From assembly GCA_020205615.1 (NCBI GenBank), contig JAINUW010000482.1, positions 541,501 to 605,500 of the forward strand: a DNA stretch of 64,000 nucleotides, written 5' to 3'. The position numbers and the translations under genes were made by a program. Source of the DNA: Panax quinquefolius. Lineage: Eukaryota > Streptophyta > Magnoliopsida > Apiales > Araliaceae. This document shows positions 1-10,214 of this stretch, one piece after another. The notes under the pieces are model-generated. The model saw only the letters and a list, made by a program, of their open reading frames with translations. It searched no databases and had not been told where the DNA came from. The number at the start of each line of letters is the position of its first letter. The first letter of the stretch is position 1.

Positions 1-216
1 AAGGTATCTAAGAATTTAAATTTCATTAGCATGATATCATCATGATTCTAAAAGCATTGCTTAAAACTATGGGTTTATCATATATTATTAAAATAGCACC
101 ATGTAGATAATAAATGCCTTTAATAAATATTTCTTTTATTAATAAACAAATAAGATTGATTACAAAGTATATGTTTTATCATCATACTTGATTGGCTTGT
201 ATGCATACTACTTTCA
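1..216 (-). mobile_element. Ty1/copia LTR fragment
   Basis: This stretch matches the last ~215 bases of the copia LTRs at 12715-12930, 27490-27708, 39130-39351 and 56690-56905, including the shared terminal words CATACTACTTTCA. The copia LTRs in this orientation begin TGTTAGG and end CTTTCA, so this is a minus-strand copy whose other end lies outside the window. No copia polypurine tract follows at 217, unlike 12931 and 39352. It is therefore a solo LTR, a 5' LTR or a truncated piece rather than a 3' LTR. Confidence 0.85.
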
Positions 217-1397
217 GAAGGATATGAGTGATTTTCTTTTAAGCTGTCATAAATTTGAAAATGTTTTTGAGTGAATCCCCTAAGGGTGTGAACACTCTTG
301 AACGTTTGACCTCTCCACTCTTTGGCAAGGGGGGATTTGAAGACTGTGCTTGAAAAGGGGAATAGTTTTTCCTCTTAATAGGCAAGTTTTGATTGCCTTT
401 TTGTCCTTGCAGTATCAAGGAAATATCCTCTTCTTTATTCTTATGGACCCTCCGAGGGTTATTCCCATAACTTCTAGATTGGATGTGCTCAGCTACGGCT
501 TTTAAAGCGGTGAGGTCTTGAATCCCCATACTTCAATCCCATTTCTGTTATTTCTCCGTGCTTGATCATTTCTGAGATTGGCTTTCCTATTCCAGCTAGG
601 ACTCTCTCATAAAATTGAGCTTCTTGAATATCTATAAAGGTCATCACCATTTTAGACTCTGTCATGGATGGGATAACTTGAGCATCCTGACGCCTCCATC
701 TTTGCGTATACTCTCTAAATGACTCATAGACTTATTTCTTGACTTTGGTAATTTGATACTGGTCTGGAGCCATTTGAGTTTAAAAGTTGTATTGACTGAG
801 GAAAGCATGGGCTAACTCCTCCCAACTGTAAATTTTGGAGTTATCCAATCTTGTGTACCATGCTTTGACTTCTCCAGTCAAACTTTTCCAAAATAGCTTC
901 ATCCTCAGCTTTTCATCCTCGGTATAGGACCCGAGCTCTCCAATGAACACTTTTAAGTGGGTGTAAGGATCTCCCAATCCATCATATTTCTCAAAACCGG
1001 GGGTCTTAAATTTCTCCGAATAGTGAACCCCGGGGAAGATGCAAAGGTCTGAATATGAAACACTTCTGTTTGTTTCAATCCCTTTGATGGACCGAATTGT
1101 CTCTTCGATTTGTAGAACTTTCTTCTGAATATCACCGGTGTCTTGATCTTCTTTAAGATAGGTGATTTTAGGGGTTTTGTTGGTCTTCTTAATCTGAGAC
1201 TCAGGTGTTGGAACTTATCTATCCGGACCCTGGATTCCTCCATATATAGAGGGTTCTGTGTGGATGGGTATTTGTGGACCCTGAGTTGATTTGTGAAGTT
1301 CTTTGAGTAGAACAACCAACTCTGTAATTTGATTTCTTAATCCTTCGAACTCCTCGTGAGAGATAGAAGTAGGATTAGGCTGGCCACTTGTAGCCAT
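217..1397 (-). pseudogene. gag: Ogre/TAT-type Ty3/gypsy gag remnant
   Basis: A broken capsid gene read from 1397 down to about 239. The start at 1397 opens with MATSGQPNPTSISHEEFEG and continues in one frame to about 780. A capsid segment at 977-780 reads GDPYTHLKVFIGELGSYTED and then SWEELAHAFLSQYNF, which is the style of plant Ogre/TAT retrotransposon gag. A third segment at 529-239 lies in another frame and carries basic, proline-rich sequence. In-frame stops fall near 1215 and 780, and there is at least one frame change before 529. The gene is cut at 216/217 by the copia LTR, so the rest of gag and all of pol are missing. Assignment to Ogre/TAT rests on this protein style plus the tRNA-Arg-type primer site upstream. 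Confidence 0.75.
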
Positions 1398-2147
1398 GTC
1401 TGGCTGTAAGCTTAATGCCTTTTTAGACTTTGAATGGGTAACGAGACCAATCGTTTCCCTACAAAAAGACTTATGTAGTTTAGTTTGGGAAACATGGAAA
1501 TGTTACATGCTATGTAATATGTCCATTTTTTAGGAGTATTATCCTACAAAATGGATGTCAGTTGTTTTGATGACAGGATAGCATGACAGGTTTTGATATG
1601 AAAAGGAAAGCATGTTCACATTCTCTTTTATATTTTCCATTACTTTGAGATTGACATGGAAATTAAATTACAAGTAATTAAAATTACAGGTAATTGAAAA
1701 TGGGAAGGCATGAAGAGACTTCCATCCGCGTTTGGTTTATCAGATGCTAACCTATCTTAGGCTACTCTCGCTGCTTTTTGGCACGAAGGTCCCCAGATCA
1801 TCGTAATTTACTTGATGGGAAGTTGATCTGATCATTCAACTGGAGCGAATCTGGGTTGTCCCTTTCCTGAGCCTCATGGAATTAGTCTCCTGATGAGTCC
1901 AGTAATCAAACACCGACGGGATAGCCTCCTGGTGGAGGGACCACACAACATACATTCACATACATCACGTCTCACTATATAGAAATGATGACATGTGCGA
2001 AGCACTAATATCACAGGCATATATGGTGTGAAGCACTAAGTGCAGTAAATAAAGCATTAGTACACATTCATTCAATGTAAATGTCGTATTCACAAGTATG
2101 CAGATAAAATTTTTATTTTGAATAGCGGCATAGGCCCTCTTACTGGT
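1398..2147 (-). other. untranslated leader of the Ogre/TAT element
   Basis: Non-coding stretch between the primer binding site and the gag start. I find no convincing reading frame in it. Ogre-type elements often carry an extra frame upstream of gag; nothing clear of that kind is seen here. Confidence 0.55.
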
Positions 2148-2166
2148 GTCCCCAGCAGAGTCGCCA
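2148..2166 (-). promoter_or_regulatory. primer binding site, tRNA-Arg type
   Basis: On the minus strand the sequence reads TGGCGACTCTGCTGGGGAC, two bases from the LTR end. This matches the tRNA-Arg-type site used by Ogre/TAT elements. It fixes both the orientation and the LTR boundary. Confidence 0.85.
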
Positions 2167-2945
2167 CTTGTCGACATCGGGATTTTTATTTGCCCCTTTC
2201 TGTTCTTATCTTTTTGTGTTCTCATGTTAGGTGAGATTTGTTTAAAAAAATAAGTTTGAAAAGGTCTGATATGTATATGTCGATGATTTGACTGTAAGAG
2301 TTGCCAGTTGGTTATTTTTAAATGGTTGCACAAACTCAACCGAGAAAAGGTTTGCATAAAGACCTAGCAATATGATACTATTTAACTGGTCTATAAAATC
2401 AAAATTCATTAGGGTCTAGGGGATTGATTAAGCAAAGGAAAGGTGTTAGGCACCCCCCGACTTCCGTGATAATACGGTTACTGCCACTTTTCATTTAAAA
2501 CTTTTATCTATGTATGTGTGTGGGATAGGTCTATGTGCAGTTGTTTGGAAGTAGTGATATGTCTCATTTGCACCTACATACAAAGGGTTTGACTTTTGTA
2601 TAAAAGTTTAATTTTGACAAGATATAGTAGTGATGTTTTGTAAAATAGGTTTTTCAAACCCTTGTGCTCAATAGTAATTGAGGCCTTTGATACTTCAATT
2701 TTATTATGTGTTCAGCTTGATTACTTTTATTTTTGAGATACGAAGCATCTTTGAGAAAATAAGATACATAGCAGTGCAAAACTCCTTTTAGGCATAAGAG
2801 CCATCTAAGGACATTCGGACACCGTAGATAATTTACAAGTTGGCTACAACTGAAAATGTCCATCACGGGAACCTAATCTAAATTAAGGAGTTGAATCTGT
2901 GATTACATGATTCTTAGGCTCACATGACAAAGCAATATGTATAAA

Positions 2946-3200
2946 AGCTAGCAAACGGGCCAGATTTGAGTAAATCTAAGCATTCGAGCTTCAACGGTTC
3001 CAGTTTAGTCACCATGAACCGGTTAAAGTGAGAAATAGCCAGATTTAGGCAAATCTAACCCGCAGGCTGATAAAAGCTAGAAAAAGAACTAGATTTGAGT
3101 AAATCTAAACTATTCCAGCTTCAACGGTTCCAGTTTAGTCACCATGAACCAGTTAAAGTGAGAAATAGCCAAATTTAGGTAAATCTAGCCCACGGGCTGA
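2946..3200. repeat. two-copy tandem repeat, period 129
   Basis: Two direct copies about 129 bases apart (AGATTTGAGTAAATCTAA at 2962 and 3091). Each copy holds two dyads of the type AGATTT-N4-AAATCT and one longer dyad CGGTTC...GAACCG around TTTAGTCACCAT. The arms are largely preserved in both copies. Confidence 0.8.
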
Positions 3201-3298
3201 ATAACACTTATATATATATATAAGTATTTATATATATACAAAAGCAGTAAATGCACCGGATATTATATCCAGGCTCAATCAAACAGAGTTTGATGAGA

Positions 3299-3300
<2 letters not shown>

Positions 3301-3343
<43 letters not shown>
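3301..3343. repeat. (TA)n microsatellite
   Basis: About 21 uninterrupted AT units inside the Ogre/TAT LTR; a shorter run lies at 3210-3240. Confidence 0.95.
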
Positions 3344-3345
<2 letters not shown>

Positions 3346-3687
3346 CAATAAAAAGCCACGGATCGATGATCTGGGCATACCCACACAATGCGACTCTCAA
3401 CATTAGTAGATATATATGTACAGAAGTGACAAAAAGTTTAAAAAACTAAAATATCTTACAGTGGGCTACCAAGAAGTCTTCAGATAGCTTTTGACGCCTG
3501 AAAACTCGGTTTCCATCGGTTAAATTTTAGTATGTTGTAAAAAACGAGCTTACAAGTGTTTAGAAAGAAGAATCACTCAGTTTAGAGCACTATAGAAGTG
3601 TTTACAGGCTGAAATGGATAGAGTTTTCTCTCCTTTTTCTATTTTTTTGTTTTTTTCAAATGAGCAACCAAGTTCTCATATTTGTAG

Positions 3688-3775
3688 ACCGGATGGCCGC
3701 GGATCTACCCGTGGCATCCGCGGGTCTACCTGCGGCTACCTGGGATGCCCCGAGCCATACGGGCCCCGTCGTCTC
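3688..3775. repeat. GC-rich patch with short repeats
   Basis: Repeats of the words GGATCTACCCGTGGC, GCGGGTCTACCTGCGGC and GCTACCTGGGATGCC give a GC-rich island in otherwise AT-rich LTR sequence. Function unknown. Confidence 0.6.
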
Positions 3776-4439
3776 AAAGTACATGCACTTTGCTTACGCA
3801 TTGTCCGCTTAAACCTTCATAACTTTCAATCTGGGCATTCGATTAAGGCGTTCTGTACCTTTCCAGAATGTTGTTGTCGAGAGCTACACAATGACATGGG
3901 ATTAGAGGTTGTACGAAGCTAAGAAGATGGGTCCTTGACCAGATCTTGAAGTGTTCAAATTATATCCAGTGTGTTGTCTTGTGTAATAGTCACTCGGGAT
4001 TTGAGCTATGGTTCTTGTGGGACACTTCTGTATGCAGTGTGGGTTTGGATGATGTTGAGACAACGTGAATTTAGTAGTGAGGTGGCAAAATGATGATTTT
4101 TCCCCTCATCGGGGTTATCTCCGGCTTTGCAAAGATGTAGCGTTCGTTGCTCAGGTTTATCTCTTAGATTGGGCTGCTGTGGATGCTGAATGTCCTCAAG
4201 GTTGTCTTTGAGGTGTGTCCGACCTCTCGAGGTTGTCTCCAAGGTTGGAACTGAGTGCCTCGGGGTTGTCTCCGAGGTTAGAACTGACTTTTCTGGGGTT
4301 TTCTCCGAGGTTGTCTCCGGGTTGAGCTGACTTGACTTCTAGGGTTATCTCTGGAAGATGATTTTGCCCTCCTGCAAGGTTAGTAACAGGAATGAAAAAT
4401 TTCGAGTGTCTACACTTCGCATGATTAATAATATGACGC

Positions 4440-4518
<79 letters not shown>
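4440..4518. repeat. (TA)n(TG)n compound microsatellite
   Basis: A run of TA units passes directly into TG units. The same position in copia copy B holds CA/TA sequence and is where LARD-1 is inserted (16676). Confidence 0.95.
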
Positions 4519-4520
<2 letters not shown>

Positions 4521-4652
4521 CGCACTAAACAAGATGAGACGATTAATAACAAACCCCTCAAAGAAATTATATTAAGTCCTAAGCATTCAAAGATATTTGG
4601 AATATCGAACGTTGCCTTCTATCATGATAAAATTAATAGAGTATTAAATATT

Positions 4653-4975
4653 TAATATGAGTTTGTTGTGTCACCACAAGACAAGTATTAAGTATTTAAG
4701 ATGTTAATTTTTCACATTTGATGCTTATAAAGAAAATTAAACAATATTGTTTTGTTGTGTCACCACAAGGATAATATTTTTCTTTTTTGAATATATGGAA
4801 GTGTTAGATTGAACTTAACTTAGATAGTTTTGATTCAGATGTGCCACCACTTGATCAAAAGAATCCAAAAGTCAAAAGATAAGGAGTTACATGATGATGT
4901 AATTGACAAGGAGTTGTCTACCTACTTATTTATATATAGTTTGTTGTGTCACCACAAGACTATATATATTTGAAA
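4653..4975 (+). promoter_or_regulatory. array of four stem-loops in copia leader
   Basis: Four dyads share a core: TTGTGTCACCACAA at 4666-4679, 4755-4768 and 4944-4957, and the variant ATGTGCCACCACTT at 4839-4852. The three main cores fold as TTGTG-TCAC-CACAA. Each has a different AT-rich outer arm that also pairs: TTAATA/TATTAA, AATATT/AATATT, TTTTGAT/ATCAAAA and TATATAGT/ACTATATA. Spacing is 84-105 bases. The same elements recur in copy B (16228, 16333, 16416, 16505) and copy C (42642, 42747, 42829). A role in RNA dimerisation or packaging is inference only. Confidence 0.75.
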
Positions 4976-5120
4976 TGGGATCTTTATTCTCACTAGTAAA
5001 AACTTTAATTAGATTTTACCGAACTATATAGATGAGGGTAATATAGTTTGAAGAAATTAGTGCGAGATACCAATATAAAAAAAACCTAATTTATTTTGGT
5101 AAGATAAATTAATTAAATGA

Positions 5121-5828
5121 ATGCTTCCTAAATTGTTATCTTTTTACATGCAGAATTTGAAAATGTCACATTCACTAATTTCACTGCGTAGCATACTTGA
5201 TGCTAACAAACTGACTAGACCGAATTACACAGACTGGTTAAGGAATCTGAGAATTGTTCTCACTACTAAAAAGATTTCTTATGTCCTGAATTTCCCCGTA
5301 CCTACAAAAGTTGCAGAGCTATATGGTGAGTAAAGTAGGACTTCTAGATATGAAATATCTAAGGAGCTCTTCCGATCTCAGATGACCGAGGGTACTACTA
5401 TTGAGACTCATGTCTTAAAGATGATCAATCTGATTGAACGTCTTAGACAGCTTGGGTTCATCATGGATGGGGAGTTGAGTCAAAATTTAGTCATGTAGTC
5501 ACTCCCGAACACTTTCTCACAATTTGTTATGAATTTTCACATGAATAAGTTAGATGTCAGGTTGCTTGAATTACTTAACATGTTGCAAAGTACTGAAGGT
5601 CACTTCCCATCCAAGAAGGACCATGTCTTAATGGTGGATAATTCTTCCAAGAAAAGGAAGAGACCCAAGGTATCTTCTCAAAAGAAGAAATCCAAGAAGG
5701 TTAAAGGTAAGGCAAAATTGAAGGATCAAAAGAAACCTGATCTAGCTAGCAAAGGAATTTGCTTCCATTGCAACAAGTCAGGTCACTGAAAGAGGAACTG
5801 CAAGGATTATCTTGCGAAGCAAAAGCAG
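5121..5828 (+). pseudogene. gag: copia copy A gag (nucleocapsid) remnant
   Basis: Capsid/nucleocapsid part of a Ty1/copia polyprotein. The likely start is the ATG at 5163, which opens with MSHSLISLRSILDANKLTR; an upstream in-frame ATG lies at 5121. The N-terminal part reads NYTDWLRNLRIVL, typical of copia-type gag (UBN2 family). A basic lysine-rich linker follows at about 5640-5740, then a CCHC knuckle starting CFHCNKSGH at about 5761. In-frame stops are TAA 5331, TAG 5496 and TGA 5787, and there is no frameshift. Compared with copies B and C, a gag segment (the part reading SEEEIATFRKWQDDAQLA there) is missing near 5330, so the capsid is internally deleted as well as stopped. The frame runs straight into protease. 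Confidence 0.85.
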
Positions 5829-7536
5829 AAGAATATTGGAGAAGCTTCGAATCCTAATCAAGGTTTGTTTACGATTGAAATTAATTTTTCTGAAAGTCAA
5901 TCTTCTACTTGGGTATTGGATACCAACTGTGATTCTCACATATATAATAATATGCAGGGACTGGTTAGAAGTAGAAAGTTGAGTAAGGATGAGGTCATCC
6001 TACGAGTGGGAAATGGAGCAAAGGTTATTGCATTAGCTATAGGGACTTATTGTTTAGCATTGCCTACGAGAAAGTTCATTTATTTAAATAATTGTTATTT
6101 TGTTCTTAATATCATTAGAAACATTATTTCAATTTCTGTATTGGATATGGATGGTTTTGACATTATAATAAAGAACAACAGTTAATCTATTTATAATAAT
6201 AATGTTTTATATGGTGTTGGTAATTTACGAAATGGACTTTATATACTTGACTTGCATGAAAATATACTTCAAATTGAACAAACTAATAAAAGGAAAAGAG
6301 ATGATGTTAATTATACCTATATGTGGCACTGTAGACTTGGTCATATTAATGAAACAAGATTATCCAAGTTGCATAAAGATGGGCTCCTAGAGCTATCAGA
6401 TTATGAATCATATCCAACTTGTGAATCTTGTCTCATGGGAAAAATGACTAAATCTCCTTTTAGTGGAAAAGGAGAAAGAGTTATAGAGTTGTTAGTGTTG
6501 GCACACATAGATGTGTGTGGATCAATGACAACGAATACACGAGGAGGGTATTCTTATTTTATTACATTCACTGACGATCACTCAAGATTTGGATATGTGT
6601 ATTTAATGAAATACAAATCTGAATTATTTGAAAAGTTCAAAGAGTTCAGAAGTGAAGTAGAGAAACAAACTGGTAAGAGTATTAAGATTCTTTGATCAGA
6701 TTGAGGTGGTGAATAATTAAGCGGTGAGTTTCTCAATTATCTCAAAGAAAATGGTATAATCAAACAATGGACTCCACCAGGGATGCCACAACTGAATGGT
6801 GTATCTGAAAGGAGAAATCGAACATTGTTGGACATGGTTCGATACATGACGAGCTTTACCGACCTTCCAGTTTCCTTCTGGGGATATGCCCTAGAATCGG
6901 TTGCATACCTACTTAACAAGGTACCTACCAAATCCGTCCCTAAAACCCCATATGAGTTATGGACAGGGAGGAAACCAAATCTTAACCATGTTAAGACATG
7001 AGGTTGTCCAACTTATGTTAAAAAATTTGAAAACGATAAGCTACAGACTAGATCTGACAAACGTAGATTTGTGGGATACCCTAAAGAAACATCAGGGTAT
7101 TATTTCTATCATCCAACTGATCAAAAGGTGTTTGTTGTGAAATATGCTACCTTCTTGGAAAAGGAGTTTATCCTTGAAAGGGTCAGTGGGAGTAAGATAT
7201 ATCTTAAAGAAGTTCAAGAACCACAAAATAATATAGATCAAAGTCAGGTACCTAACCAAGTAGAAGAATCTATTTTAACACACCCTATTCGTATAACTGG
7301 AAGAATACCGAAGTTACCTGATAGGTATGGACTCATCATAGAGAATGACGATGAGGTATGCATTATAAATGATGATGATGATCCATTAAATTACGAACAA
7401 GCTATGAGCAGTAAAGACTCATAGAAGTGTCAAGAAACCATGAAATCCGAGATGGACTCCATGTATGAAAACCAAGTATGGACTTTAGTTTCACCACCTG
7501 AAGTATTAAGCCTATTGGGTGTAAATGGGTCTTTAA
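5829..7536 (+). pseudogene. pol: copia copy A protease-integrase, RT missing
   Basis: Continuation of gag in the same frame. A protease-like segment reads WVLDTNCDSHI at about 5910. A pre-integrase zinc region reads WHCRLGHINETRLSKLHKDG...CESCLMGK (about 6320-6440). The integrase core starts with the first Asp at about 6510 (AHIDVCGS) and has the segment [18 protein letters not shown] carrying the catalytic Glu near 6807. A later part reads YPKETSGYYFYHPTDQKVF. Stops are TAA 6183, TGA 6693, TGA 6702, TAA 6714, TGA 6999 and TAG 7422. Only the first residues of reverse transcriptase remain (around 7440-7530, one frameshift near 7505). The sequence then passes directly into the 3' LTR at 7537, so the rest of RT, RNase H and the polypurine tract are gone. 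The copy cannot be autonomous. Confidence 0.88.
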
Positions 7537-8381
7537 TGAAAGTAGTATGCACACAAGCCAATCATGTTTGATGATAAAGCATATACTTTGTAACAATCTT
7601 ATTCATTTATTAATAAAAAGTATTAATTTATTAAAGCCTTTTAATTATCTAGATGATGCTGCTTTATAATATGTGATAAACCCATAGTTTTAAGCAATGC
7701 TTTTAGAATAATGATGATGATCATTCTAATGAGATCTAAATTCTTAGAAAGCTTAAAACTAAAGTAGTTCCCAATCGTTGGATTACTAAATTGGGGATTA
7801 GTGAATCTAGATAGATTGGTACATATGTTGCTTTCTCATTGGATGAGGATGATTGATCTCATGATCATTTGTGTGGAGACACTAAAGCAAGTATGTAGGT
7901 GCTTATTGGAGAATAAGTTCACTGAACGTGGCTCGCTAAGGAATAACTAATAGAGTTTTACTTGCTCGACAATAGGAATTCATGTAGTGATAGTAGTACA
8001 AGTGATCCATGGACTTGAGATCATCATAGTATCTTGTGTATGATGATTTATACTTTGACTTATTCTTTAAGACCCTTAGGGTCTATCAAAGGGTATGCTT
8101 AGGTATAATAAGTTATACATGGAGATAATATATGATCAATAAAGAATCCATCGCTTCTAATAAAAGAAGAGAAATGTCCTATGTGATTTGATAAATGACA
8201 ACCTAGTAGTCCTTGGCCAAGGCAGAATGAAATTAGAAAGGAGTTTCTAATTTGCATTATTTGGAGTTGTGCATTTAAGAGTCGAAATACATACAATTAA
8301 ATAAAATAAGACTTGACAGTAATTCTATGTCTTATATTTAATTGGGACATTGTATGGTGGAAGGATTGAATTGTACGGTAA
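7537..8381 (+). mobile_element. 3' LTR fragment of copia copy A
   Basis: It begins TGAAAGTAGTATGCACACAA, the reverse complement of the right end of the minus-strand copia LTRs. It runs about 845 bases before the Athila element starts at 8382. Full LTRs of this family here are about 1.8 kb, so the remainder was separated by the Athila insertion. Confidence 0.9.
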
Positions 8382-10066
8382 TTATAAGTAGGTTTTATAC
8401 CTACTTATTGGGTGCCAACTCACTGGAATTCTGCTAAGCTTAAGTATATTTGGTATGTTTTTATTTGCTTTTTGTGTTTGTTTTGCAGTGTGCGTAGATG
8501 GAACTCTTAAAAGCATCCTAAGGCATGGAATGGCTAAGAAATAGAAATGGCAATGATAAGGCATGGTGACTTATGCAAAAGTGAAGATAGTAGCTGGACT
8601 TAAGCAGGTGAGGAGGGCACTTAGAGGAACAATGAAGTGGTATAGTGAAGAAAAAAAGAAATGAAGAAGAAGAAAGTAGCAGTGGCGATGAGCAATAGCA
8701 AGCAAACACCGAATTCAGAGATAAAGAAGTGATGGTAGTGGTGGGCTGTACCGCCTATAGCCTAGTAATGGCGGCGCCTGCGTGTGCGGAGGAATTATAG
8801 AGACAGACTAGGCTATCATGTGACAGCGCCTCATTAACAAAAGGGCATGGCGGGCTTTTCGCCATGCACTCAAGATAACACTACAGTGCGTGCACTTTCA
8901 AGAAATCCCTTATATCATCATGCGGTCGCGCCGATTATAATTATTTTAAAATGATGACTTTTATAATTTGAAAGGTGAGAGCGTGTTTGCTATCTACAAA
9001 CGATTTGGTTGGTTACTAGGGACGTAGTATTCAGTTTTTATTTTTACTATTATTAGGTTTTGTTTTTTTCTAAAGAGAGTTGAAGCATTTCCTTTATTAC
9101 TTTGAGCTTCTCTCTCCAGAAGATTACTTGTAATTATTGGTTTTCATTTTGGTGAAGATTGTGGATTTGAACAAACCTGGAAACAGACTTTGCAACAAGG
9201 ATTATCAGATTTGATTCCTCATTTCTCTTATATTTCTTGTTTGTATTTCTTATTTCAATGTTTTGCTTCAATCCCATAATGGTTGTTGATTCAGAAATGA
9301 ACTAACTTCCATTATGGGATTTTAATGGATTTTAATGTGTAGTCCATATTTGTATGCCAGTATGTGAAGTCTATATGTTTAATATTGGAATACCCATCTT
9401 GGTTGTGCTAAATGATTCAATACTTGTTCACCATTCACACTAATTACTTGTATGGAATTAGAAAATGAAATATAAGTATAGATTAGACCATGTTGGCATA
9501 TGTTCATGAGACTTATTTATATTAGGTTTTGTGATTCGTGACCCGGATAAGCATATACCGGTTCACCATGTGTAGTCATTAATTGAGCTTGTGCTTAAAT
9601 CCTTATTGCTATAAATTCATATAGACATATAGTGGGTTTGGTGATTGTGATGCTTGCATGAATTTTATCAATTGTGGATTTTGTGTAATTTGGACATAGT
9701 TCATTGAAAGATGGTTATGTTTCACTTTTGTGCTCTTGACTAGCTTTCCATATTAAATAATTAGGCATAACATGAGGCATGAATTTTGGATAAAACATTA
9801 AATGATATTAGGATCCCATTTATCTCTAATTTGATTACCTTCCTTCAATATTTACTATTTTCGTGTTGATAATTATTTTAGATATAAATTTAATTGTTGA
9901 ATGATTGTTTGAGCATATAGAAATAGTGATTAGGTTGTTGCATGATAGTTTAGATTTATTCACCTTTCTCCGTGAGATCGACACTTTCTTACTCTGTACT
10001 ACTTGTTGACCTGTGTATACTTGAATGAGTTAGATTATGTTTTGTTAAACTGAAATGGAGGCAACA
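8382..10066 (+). mobile_element. Athila-type 5' LTR
   Basis: The start reads TTATAAGTAGGTTTTATACC, equal to the 3' LTR start TGATAAGTAGGTTTTATACC at 37229 with one base change. It ends GGCAACA just before the primer site, for about 1.69 kb. The first 27 bases form a dyad ATAAGTAGG-N7-CCTACTTAT. A GC-rich block with a strong dyad (GCATGGCG 8845-8852, CGCCATGC 8860-8867) lies at 8736-8880. No confident TATA box was picked. The element is inserted in copia copy A's LTR after ...TTGTACGGTAA. Confidence 0.85.
8736..8880. repeat. GC-rich block with dyads in Athila LTR
   Basis: Short GC-rich words (ATGGCGGCGCCTGCG, ACAGCGCCTC) and an 8-bp perfect dyad GCATGGCG / CGCCATGC around GGCTTTT. The block stands out from the AT-rich flanks. 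Confidence 0.6.
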
Positions 10067-10072
10067 AGTTTT

Positions 10073-10090
10073 TGGCGTCGGTGCAGGGGA
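10073..10090 (+). promoter_or_regulatory. Athila primer binding site
   Basis: TGGCGTCGGTGCAGGGGA lies six bases after the LTR end. It resembles the tRNA-Asp-type site of Athila elements with a few changes. The stretch to the gag start (10091-10214) is leader sequence with nothing else visible. Confidence 0.75.
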
Positions 10091-10214
10091 AAGGCGTTTA
10101 TTTGTATTACTATCGTGATCAACTAAAGATAAATTTGTGTGACTTAGAAAATTCTATTCTTATCTCACTTCTATTTTATTTTTTGTTTGTATTTCATGTA
10201 CTTGTGTACATTTT

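Larger units (their letters stand above)
2169..4414 (-). mobile_element. 5' LTR of the Ogre/TAT-type element
   Basis: The LTR is bounded by TGTCGACATCGG at 2169, next to the primer site, and GTGTCTACA at 4414. These ends give the TG...CA termini with the matching inverted words TGTCGACA and TGTAGACA. The length is about 2.25 kb. The partner LTR is not in the window. It abuts the leader of copia copy A at 4415. Inside are a tandem repeat (2946-3200), TA microsatellites and a GC-rich patch near 3690-3775. The plus-strand frame at 3614-3922 within it is antisense to the LTR and probably not a gene. Confidence 0.8.
4415..5120 (+). other. untranslated leader of copia copy A
   Basis: This matches, in reverse orientation, the leaders of copia copies B (16021-16675) and C (42450-42865). 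It lies between the lost 5' LTR and gag. It starts at a TA/TG microsatellite (4440-4518) next to the Ogre/TAT LTR and contains four related stem-loops (listed separately). No reading frame of note. Confidence 0.8.

Noticed and set aside
3614..3922. 102-codon plus-strand frame
   Set aside because: Inside and antisense to the Ogre/TAT LTR, over a low-complexity and GC-repeat patch; no known motif.
4653..4975. CRISPR-like repeat array
   Set aside because: Spacing and repeated cores look superficially array-like, but only four short palindromic cores occur, the context is a plant retrotransposon leader, and no cas genes are present.
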